A stretch of DNA of 10,557 nucleotides, taken from positions 1 to 10,557 of the forward strand of contig CALAQQ010000118.1 of assembly GCA_937888485.1 (NCBI GenBank), read 5' to 3'. Below the pieces are notes generated by a model that saw only the letters and a list, made by a program, of their open reading frames with translations, did no database searches and was not told the origin of the DNA. The stretch is from an uncultured Clostridia bacterium. GTDB taxonomy: Bacteria; Bacillota; Clostridia; Oscillospirales; Acutalibacteraceae. A program made the translations under genes and the position numbers. Shown here in pieces: positions 1 to 5,875 of the stretch (its first letter is position 1; every line of letters begins with the position of its first letter).

Positions 1-775
1 GGTCGACAACATATTGCGCAATTTCTATATCTCTGTCAAGAATTCCGAAATTTGCATCTGCACAATAACAATAACGGATTTTATTCTTTGCTATCCACTC
101 GATTTCGGATTTGATTTTCTCCATCGAAAACGTTCTTATCTTGTGAGTAAAACACCATTCACAATAAGAGCAGGTATACGGGCAACCGCGGTTGGTTTCA
201 AGCGTCGCGTGAAACTCAACATCGGGAAACTCGCGCAAAAGATGGTCGAATATTCCCTCTGTATAAGGCGAAGGATAGTCCGAAATATCTTTGGGATGGT
301 ATTCGCAGGTGGTTATGTTGCCATTGTTTCCCCTGTAAGACAGATTCGGGACTTCCGACAAATCTTCTCCGTTTGCCATCGCTTTCAAAAACATAGCGGT
401 TGTTTCTTCGCCCTCATTGTGCATAAGATAGTCAATAAACTCATACTTATCAAGAAATGACGAATCCTTGGGCACACTGTGTCCGCCGAATAATATCTTA
501 ACATCGGGATAAACCCGCTTAAGTTCCTTTGCGAGTTCCTTGTTGTATTCGATATTCCAAACAAAATTGGTAAACGCAACTATATCGGGATTATCAAAGC
601 GCTTTATTATATCCTGAATTTTTTCACGCATGCCTATAACATCGGCTATTTCATAATGATTTGTGATATCGCTGTCTTTTTTCAGATATGCGGCAATGCA
701 ACCCATGGAATAAGGCAAAAAACATGGAGAGGAATAAGATAATGCAATTTGAACCAAATATACTTTTTTCTTCAT
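1..775 (-). CDS. B12-binding radical SAM protein, paralog 3 of the operon (partial, C-terminus off the left edge)
   Basis: The reading frame is open from an ATG at 775 to the left edge, giving the first 258 residues. It begins MKKKVYLVQ, like its neighbours. Residues 1 to about 135 resemble a cobalamin-binding Rossmann domain, with YNKELAKELK (77-86), FGGHSVP (96-102) and NEGEE (120-124), the last matching the usual GEGE motif except for its first Gly. YPSPY (167-171) leads into the radical SAM domain, where Cys198, Cys202 and Cys205 form the CxxxCxxC motif that binds the [4Fe-4S] cluster for SAM cleavage. Trp207 follows, then an extra Cys208 that the two full-length operon paralogs and the divergent one lack. 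CADANFG (238-244) is also shared. No DxHxxG cobalamin-ligand motif is present. The start is fixed by AAGGAG at 782-787, inside the end of the upstream gene; the gap between genes is 1 nt, implying translational coupling. The family is clear, but substrate and reaction are unknown. Confidence 0.93.
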   Translation of the reverse strand, partial: MKKKVYLVQIALSYSSPCFLPYSMGCIAAYLKKDSDITNHYEIADVIGMREKIQDIIKRFDNPDIVAFTNFVWNIEYNKELAKELKRVYPDVKILFGGHSVPKDSSFLDKYEFIDYLMHNEGEETTAMFLKAMANGEDLSEVPNLSYRGNNGNITTCEYHPKDISDYPSPYTEGIFDHLLREFPDVEFHATLETNRGCPYTCSYCEWCFTHKIRTFSMEKIKSEIEWIAKNKIRYCYCADANFGILDRDIEIAQYVVD

Positions 776-776
776 C

Positions 777-2711
777 TTATTCTCCTTGTTTTTCGGATAT
801 ATCATTCTTATAACTTGCCCAGCCTATTCTTTCATACCAAATAACGTATTTTGCAAAATCAGGCCATTTATCATACATCTTGCTGTCCTTTAAAACAAGT
901 GTGTGCGGTCTGTATTCAAGAGGATGCACCTTATTTATATAGATATCCGACGCATAGCTGTGTACTGCATAATTCAGAGAGATTTCTTTTGAATATTCTC
1001 CGGGTCTTCTCATAACAGCTTTCTGATAACTGAGCAAGTCAGCAAAAATATCTTCGGGAATATCGTAATTCTTTAAATAAGGAATCAATTCTTCATAAAC
1101 TTTGTCAAACTGTGCAAGGAAATTAAGCACCAGATATTCATGGTCTTCCCAAAGAACATCTCCTGTGCGGTCAAACATCATTCTTTCGTTATTCCCGCCC
1201 AAAGACAGCCTGTTTGATTTTTCTTTTATATCGAAATAAAGACCTGAAACAAACAAGTCGGGATTCTCTTCAAAATAATCAATTATCTTATCATAGAATT
1301 CTTCAAACGGCACCCCGCATTCATAGAACAAATACAGCGCAAAAATTCTCAAAAAGCCGTTTCCGTGCAAAGCCTTTGTCAGATGGCTGAACACCGAAGC
1401 TCTTATCCACATTTCACGGCTCATGGTATTGGTTTCAACAATTATGCGGTTATATTCGGGCACAGAAAACGATGCATTGTTAAAATGCGGTCTGAGTATT
1501 TCAACATGCACTGTTTTTATTCCGTGCTTTTTGATATATTCTTCCTGACCCATTACGGCATTCGGAAGAACCATGCAGTTATAAACTTCAAAAACAAAAT
1601 GCTGTCCGATTTCAAAAAGCTTACCTATTCCCTGAATAAAGCTTTCATAAGTTTCTCCGGGCAATCCGAGTATAAGCTCAGAGTATGTTTTCATGCCCTC
1701 TTTGTTATATGCCTCCAGTAAATTCTTGTAGAAATCCAACGAAGAATTGACTCTGCCGATATTTTTAAGAACTACGGGGGACATGCTTTGGAAAGAAAGA
1801 GTTGCACCAACTCTGTCAAACTCACACTCTTTAAATTTCTTGACTATTGCAAAAACATTCTCAAACTTGTTTTTTGCATAGTTCATTCTCATTCTTTCCG
1901 GATATCCGGTTTCCTTCTTAGCCTTAACCAAAGCATCGGCAATCTCAAGGTCACGGTCAAACAATCCGAAATTGGCGTCGGCTCCCCAGACAAAAGCAAT
2001 CTTGTGTTCACACATCCAACGGATTTCAGCTTTTATTCTTTCCAACGGGAACAGTCTGGTCCTGGCTCTGAGCAATCCCCAATCGCAGTAAGCGCATTGG
2101 TTCGGACAGCCTCGGCTTGTTTCAAGTATGGCATTAAACGTGATTTCGGGATGAGATTCAATCACATCATCAAACCATCCTTCAAGATAAGGAGAAGGAT
2201 AGTCAAGGGTTGTCTGAAGAACTGTTTCCGTTCTCACAAAACCGCCGTCATTATCTCTGAATGAAATATTATTAACGCAATCAAACGAATTTCCGACGGC
2301 ATATGCCTCAAGCAAAAATTTGATAGTATCTTCGCCCTCTCCGTGGCAAAGCACGTCAATAAACGGACATTCTTCAAGCAGATTGAAATTATCGGGCACA
2401 TCGTGTCCGCCAAAAACGATAAGGCAGTCGGGATATTTTTCCTTTACCGCTTTTGCAAGGCATTTATTATATTCAGTGCTCCAACAATAGCTTGAAAAAC
2501 CGACAAATGCAGGCTTTTCCATGCGTTCAACAACCGCATTTATATCTTCACGCAGGAACACAAACTCTTTAAAAATATAATTTTCTTTCACCACACTGCT
2601 CTGAAAGGCAGACGCCACCAAAAGACCCGCAGTGTAAGGTAAATATGCATTTTGCGCTTCCGAAGACGCAGAAACGTCCACTTGAACAAAATATATATTT
2701 TTCTTATTCAT
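777..2711 (-). CDS. B12-binding radical SAM protein, paralog 2 of the operon
   Basis: This is a complete 644-residue protein. The N-terminal 140 residues look like a cobalamin-binding Rossmann domain: a strand with IYFVQ (6-10), FGGH (100-103) and GEGE (124-127). The PSPYLEG segment (172-178) precedes a radical SAM TIM-barrel with Cys202, Cys206 and Cys209 in CxxxCxxC spacing, then Asp-Trp. GADANFG (243-249), LSFQSM (305-310) and GLPGET (349-354) are further barrel motifs. A mostly helical C-terminal region of about 250 residues ends with a WY-x-R motif shared with the paralogs. Family members typically use SAM, often with cobalamin, for radical methylation or rearrangement in the cytoplasm; which reaction applies here cannot be read from sequence. 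The DxHxxG motif is absent, so any cobalamin would bind without that histidine ligand. The ATG at 2711 lies 7 nt after the upstream stop codon, and its Shine-Dalgarno (TGGAG, 2722-2726) overlaps the last codons of that gene. Confidence 0.95.
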   Translation of the reverse strand: MNKKNIYFVQVDVSASSEAQNAYLPYTAGLLVASAFQSSVVKENYIFKEFVFLREDINAVVERMEKPAFVGFSSYCWSTEYNKCLAKAVKEKYPDCLIVFGGHDVPDNFNLLEECPFIDVLCHGEGEDTIKFLLEAYAVGNSFDCVNNISFRDNDGGFVRTETVLQTTLDYPSPYLEGWFDDVIESHPEITFNAILETSRGCPNQCAYCDWGLLRARTRLFPLERIKAEIRWMCEHKIAFVWGADANFGLFDRDLEIADALVKAKKETGYPERMRMNYAKNKFENVFAIVKKFKECEFDRVGATLSFQSMSPVVLKNIGRVNSSLDFYKNLLEAYNKEGMKTYSELILGLPGETYESFIQGIGKLFEIGQHFVFEVYNCMVLPNAVMGQEEYIKKHGIKTVHVEILRPHFNNASFSVPEYNRIIVETNTMSREMWIRASVFSHLTKALHGNGFLRIFALYLFYECGVPFEEFYDKIIDYFEENPDLFVSGLYFDIKEKSNRLSLGGNNERMMFDRTGDVLWEDHEYLVLNFLAQFDKVYEELIPYLKNYDIPEDIFADLLSYQKAVMRRPGEYSKEISLNYAVHSYASDIYINKVHPLEYRPHTLVLKDSKMYDKWPDFAKYVIWYERIGWASYKNDISEKQGE

Positions 2712-2718
2712 ATTTTAT

Positions 2719-4635
2719 TTACTCCATTTCAACAAGCGCTTCTTTTATATACGTACTTCTTCCGTTCTTTCTTCCGTACCATGCGATAACCTTGGCAAAT
2801 TCTTCCCAGTTTTCAAAACGTTCGGGATTAACTCGCACAAACTCATCTGAGTTTTTGAGTGTTTGTTCTTTGCCTTCAATTATGCCTGTAAAATACTCTG
2901 TGAAATTATATCGGGTTTTAAAACCGCAATTATTTTCAAAAGGTCTTTTCATGATTTTAGTCTGAAAACCGAGAAGTTCATCAAAAACATCTTTATCAAT
3001 ATTGAATTTTTTCAAAAACGGTGTTATTTCACGGTAAAAATCATCAAGATAATAAACTATACAGAGATACGCATATTCTTCGAAAGGCCACTGCACTTTG
3101 CCGAACCTTTCATCACGGCAACTGAGTGTTCCTCTTTCACGGACAACATCCTCCAGATATATTTCTATTTGTCTGAACACTTTTCCCGCAACCGTATCGG
3201 GGTTATCAAGAAAATGTTCGAGCAAGGATGTGTAAAACTCTTTATATGAACAAAATCCTTCGTTAAAAAGATAGAGTGCAAAAAACTGTAAAATACCCAT
3301 ATGATGGAAAGCCTGAACAACATATGAGAAAAGATTCATCATTTTCCATTCTTCGCTGTTCATTGAATATGTCGAAGTTACAACCTGTGACCATTCTTTG
3401 ATATCATCGTCATCATCCGGCTCGCGGTGAGGCTGATTAAGAGGAATGCGCGACGTTTTTATCTTGTATAGCTCAACATAATCCTTCTGTCCCATTATAG
3501 AACACGGCAACCATTCGCAGTTATGGATATATATTGAATTATGCTGTCCCAGAACAAGAAGCCTGTCCATACCGTCAACAAGACTTGCATAAGTTTCACC
3601 GGGCAAACCCAATATAAGCTCGGTATATGTAGCCACTCCCGCCTCATTATATAAATCCATCAATTCGGAATAATAATCAATGCTTATATTCTCTCTTCCG
3701 ATATTCCTCAGCACTTCTTCGCTCATAGACTGAAAAGACAAAGTGATGCCTCTGTTCATATCAGCCTTCTCAAGCTTCATTCCTATATCAAACACACGTT
3801 TGCTGCTGTTCTTTGCATAAGAGGTCTGAAATCTTACGGGATAACCTGTTTTGATTTTTGCTTCAACAATTTTATCGGTTATTTCTTCATCTCGTGCAAA
3901 CATACCGAAATTTGAATCAGCAGAACCCAAAACACAAATCTTATTATTCATTACCCATTCTATTTCGCCATATATGCGTTCTATGGGGAACTTGCGGATT
4001 TTGGATTTCATATTGCTCCAATCGCAATATGCGCAGGAATTCGGACAACCTCTCGATGTTTCAATAAGACCCATAAACTCTGTTTCGGGATTTTCCTTGA
4101 TGATACTGTCAAAATACCCGTTCAGATACGGAGAAGGGAAATCACATTCACAAGATATTTCTTCGGGATTCGTGATAATTCCATCTTCTGTTCTGACAGA
4201 AACGCCCGGAATCTCTCTTATATTTTCAAGTCCGATAATTCCGCGCATAAGCTTTCGGAAAATAATCTCCCCTTCGCCGTGGAGAAGATAGTCTATGTAC
4301 GGACATTCCTCAAGCATTCCTCCGCCCGGAGAAACATGATGTCCCCCAAAAATAATTATACAGTCGGGATATTTCTCTTTTATAAGCTTGGCTAAAGTTT
4401 TGTTATAATTACAATTCCAGATATATGTAGAAAATGCAACAACCGACGGGGCTTTTATCTTCGCCATCACATCTTCTGTTTTTTCTCTTAAAAAGAATAT
4501 TCTTTCAAGACAGAAATTTTCTTTGACATCTTCATCTGCAAAAGCATATGCCGCAAGCTGACCTGCTGTATAGGGAATGTGGGCTGATTTACCGTACGGA
4601 TAATTCACCTGAAAAAAGTACAGTTTCTTTTTCAT
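2719..4635 (-). CDS. B12-binding radical SAM protein, first gene of the minus-strand operon (paralog 1)
   Basis: From the ATG at 4635 this encodes 638 residues starting MKKKLYFFQVN, which aligns with the starts of the paralogs. The frame is open further upstream to 4794, but that extension would cross the promoter at 4675-4703 and the previous gene's terminator. AAGGAG at 4645-4650, 9 nt before this ATG, settles the start. Motifs in order: IFGGHH (95-100), HGEGE (119-123), FPSPYLNG (166-173), Cys197/Cys201/Cys204 in CxxxCxxC followed by Asp-Trp, ADSNFG (239-244), LSFQSM (299-304) and GLPGET (343-348). The C-terminal region contains a run of five Asp after a Pro-His segment that the paralogs share without the Asp run. 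It ends with WYGR, as in the divergent paralog. As for its neighbours, a radical SAM reaction with probable cobalamin involvement is inferred from family membership. The substrate is unknown. Confidence 0.95.
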   Translation of the reverse strand: MKKKLYFFQVNYPYGKSAHIPYTAGQLAAYAFADEDVKENFCLERIFFLREKTEDVMAKIKAPSVVAFSTYIWNCNYNKTLAKLIKEKYPDCIIIFGGHHVSPGGGMLEECPYIDYLLHGEGEIIFRKLMRGIIGLENIREIPGVSVRTEDGIITNPEEISCECDFPSPYLNGYFDSIIKENPETEFMGLIETSRGCPNSCAYCDWSNMKSKIRKFPIERIYGEIEWVMNNKICVLGSADSNFGMFARDEEITDKIVEAKIKTGYPVRFQTSYAKNSSKRVFDIGMKLEKADMNRGITLSFQSMSEEVLRNIGRENISIDYYSELMDLYNEAGVATYTELILGLPGETYASLVDGMDRLLVLGQHNSIYIHNCEWLPCSIMGQKDYVELYKIKTSRIPLNQPHREPDDDDDIKEWSQVVTSTYSMNSEEWKMMNLFSYVVQAFHHMGILQFFALYLFNEGFCSYKEFYTSLLEHFLDNPDTVAGKVFRQIEIYLEDVVRERGTLSCRDERFGKVQWPFEEYAYLCIVYYLDDFYREITPFLKKFNIDKDVFDELLGFQTKIMKRPFENNCGFKTRYNFTEYFTGIIEGKEQTLKNSDEFVRVNPERFENWEEFAKVIAWYGRKNGRSTYIKEALVEME

Positions 4636-4644
4636 TTTTCCACA

Positions 4645-4650
4645 CTCCTT
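4645..4650 (-). promoter_or_regulatory. Shine-Dalgarno site that decides the start of the first operon gene
   Basis: The minus strand reads AAGGAG, 9 nt before the ATG at 4635. The upstream in-frame ATG at 4794 falls inside the terminator of the previous transcript, so this site selects the 638-residue product. Confidence 0.85.
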
Positions 4651-4674
4651 TATAATATACTTATAGATTATAAC

Positions 4675-4703
4675 ATTATAACACCTTATTATTTTTGTGT
4701 CAA
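4675..4703 (-). promoter_or_regulatory. Consensus sigma-A promoter of the three-gene radical SAM operon
   Basis: On the minus strand TTGACA (4703-4698) is followed after exactly 17 nt by TATAAT (4680-4675). Both hexamers match the housekeeping consensus perfectly. The predicted transcript starts near 4668 and has a leader of about 33 nt, too short for a cobalamin riboswitch. A second TATAAT at 4672-4667 lies 25 nt from the -35 box and is less likely to be the working -10. An AAACATT tract abuts the -35 box, as it does in the promoter of the divergent paralog. Confidence 0.85.
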
Positions 4704-4755
4704 TGTTTAAGACTTTCCATATTTCAAAACACGAACCAACCCAAGCGTAGCGTAA

Positions 4756-4791
4756 CAAAAACATCCTGTGACGAAAAATCACAGGATGTTT
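4756..4791 (-). terminator. Intrinsic terminator after the epimerase gene
   Basis: A perfect 13-bp stem (4759-4771 with 4779-4791) encloses a 7-nt loop. On the minus strand a run of five T follows (4761-4757, partly overlapping the stem base). It begins 6 nt after the epimerase stop codon and lies upstream of the operon promoter, so it separates the two transcription units. Confidence 0.88.
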
Positions 4792-4797
4792 CATTAA

Positions 4798-5733
4798 TTA
4801 TATATTTGAGAATTTGTTGTTTTTGATAATCTGATACGCCTTGACAAGTTCCTTTATTCCGTCGTCAAGCGAATATTCAGGCTTCCATCCGAGAGATTCG
4901 ATTCTTTCATTTGAAACAATATAATTTCTCTTGTCAGGATCTTCACCGACAGGAGCTTCAATATAAACAAATTTCGGAAGGATGATCTTGATTTTCTCGC
5001 AAAGCTCGATTTTGGAAAGGTTTGAATCGGAAAGACCGCAATTATGGGTGTTTCCTTCCATCTTTTCAAAATTCTCAATTGCAAACCAGAAAGCATTTGC
5101 CGCATCTCTCACATGAAGATAATTTCTCTTGAAATTACCCTCAAAAATAACGATTGTGCGGTCAAAAACAGCTCTGTAAACGAAATCGTTAACCAGAAGG
5201 TCGGTTCTCATTCTCGGAGAAGCTCCGAAAAGAGTGGCAAAACGGAAAGCTGTTGTGTTACTTTCGGAAAGTACGGCAGCCTCCGCTTCAACCTTGCTTT
5301 TTCCGTAAATGGAAATCGGCTTTATGGGGGAACTTTCAGTGCAGAATTTCTCGCCCTCACCAAGACCGTAACCGCTGTTAGTACAAGGGAAAATAATTCT
5401 TTGTGACTTATCTCTCAGCCGAAGAATCATTTTTATTGCATCGTAATTAATCGAATAAGCTGAGCATGCTTCTTTGTCACAGATGGGAAATCCTGCGAGA
5501 GCGGCAAGAGGAATTATATAATCCTTGCCCTTCATTGCAGCAGCAACCTCTTTTTCGTTGCGTGCATCAGCATTAATCATCTCAAAATTCGGATTGGCAC
5601 AGCATTCAAGCAAGGGGCTCTGATTATAAAAAAGATTATCAAGCACCGTAACCTTGCATCCCTTTGATAAAAGCAGAGGTACAAGTACAGAGCCGATATA
5701 ACCTGCGCCGCCCGTAACTAATATATTAAGCAT
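4798..5733 (-). CDS. NAD-dependent epimerase/dehydratase (extended SDR, nucleotide-sugar type)
   Basis: This encodes 311 residues from the ATG at 5733. TGGAGYIG (residues 7-14) is the extended-SDR NAD-binding TGxxGxxG motif. The catalytic set is visible as a Ser/Thr in CTNSGYG (around 117-123) and YGKSK with Tyr143 and Lys147. RNYLHVRD (around 203-210) is the substrate-domain motif common in UDP-glucose 4-epimerase and dTDP-glucose dehydratase relatives. Length is normal for the superfamily. Such enzymes oxidise a nucleotide sugar at C4 with NAD and then epimerise, dehydrate or reduce it; the exact reaction cannot be assigned. An in-frame ATG at 5766 is rejected because it lies upstream of the predicted -10 box, whereas AAGGAAG at 5742-5748 sits 8 nt before the ATG at 5733. 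The gene is alone on its transcript, between divergent radical SAM genes, which suggests that a sugar nucleotide may be part of the same pathway. Confidence 0.93.
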   Translation of the reverse strand: MLNILVTGGAGYIGSVLVPLLLSKGCKVTVLDNLFYNQSPLLECCANPNFEMINADARNEKEVAAAMKGKDYIIPLAALAGFPICDKEACSAYSINYDAIKMILRLRDKSQRIIFPCTNSGYGLGEGEKFCTESSPIKPISIYGKSKVEAEAAVLSESNTTAFRFATLFGASPRMRTDLLVNDFVYRAVFDRTIVIFEGNFKRNYLHVRDAANAFWFAIENFEKMEGNTHNCGLSDSNLSKIELCEKIKIILPKFVYIEAPVGEDPDKRNYIVSNERIESLGWKPEYSLDDGIKELVKAYQIIKNNKFSNI

Positions 5734-5756
5734 AAACTTCACTTCCTTATTGGTTA

Positions 5757-5785
5757 ACTTTACCACATTTCTTCCCGATAGTCAA
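5757..5785 (-). promoter_or_regulatory. Promoter of the epimerase gene
   Basis: On the minus strand TTGACT (5785-5780) and TAAAGT (5762-5757) are separated by 17 nt. The -10 matches four of six consensus positions, so this promoter looks weaker than the two radical SAM promoters. Transcription would start around 5750, giving a leader of under 20 nt that still contains the AAGGAAG ribosome site. This placement excludes the upstream ATG at 5766. Confidence 0.65.
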
Positions 5786-5797
5786 CAACTCAGCCGA

Positions 5798-5814
5798 TTT
5801 TTAACGGTTCAAAA
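5798..5814. promoter_or_regulatory. Imperfect 17-bp dyad between divergent promoters (possible operator)
   Basis: The sequence centred on 5806 (core AACGGTT) pairs at seven of eight arm positions and lies wholly between the -35 boxes of the two divergent promoters. That is a typical location for a regulator site. It is AT-rich and short, so chance is quite possible. Confidence 0.25.
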
Positions 5815-5817
5815 CAT

Positions 5818-5846
5818 TTGACATTCCTATATTGACGTATTATAAT
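5818..5846 (+). promoter_or_regulatory. Consensus sigma-A promoter of the divergent radical SAM gene
   Basis: TTGACA (5818-5823) and TATAAT (5841-5846) are separated by exactly 17 nt, a perfect housekeeping consensus. Transcription would start near 5853, and the short leader holds the GGAGGGAG ribosome site at 5861-5868. There is no room for a riboswitch. Confidence 0.85.
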
Positions 5847-5875
5847 AATATTATTAAAATGGAGGGAGTGTGTTG

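Noticed and set aside
777..4635. Recent tandem duplication or DNA-level repeat
   Set aside because: The paralogs share protein motifs but differ widely between them, including at many positions within otherwise aligned segments, and I found no long identical DNA stretches.
4636..4668. Cobalamin riboswitch controlling the B12-type radical SAM operon
   Set aside because: The leader is only about 33 nt and the other paralog's leader is similarly short; neither can hold the roughly 200-nt element.
4667..4672. Second TATAAT as an alternative -10 box
   Set aside because: It is 25 nt from the TTGACA, outside the usable spacer range, whereas the upstream copy has the ideal 17 nt.
4636..4794. N-terminal extension of the first operon radical SAM gene by 53 residues, from an ATG at 4794
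   Set aside because: The extension spans the epimerase terminator and a consensus promoter, has no similarity to the paralogs, and a good Shine-Dalgarno precedes the ATG at 4635.
5734..5766. Upstream ATG of the epimerase at 5766
   Set aside because: It lies upstream of the predicted -10 box, and the NAD-binding motif starts at the usual distance only from the ATG at 5733, which has its own ribosome site.
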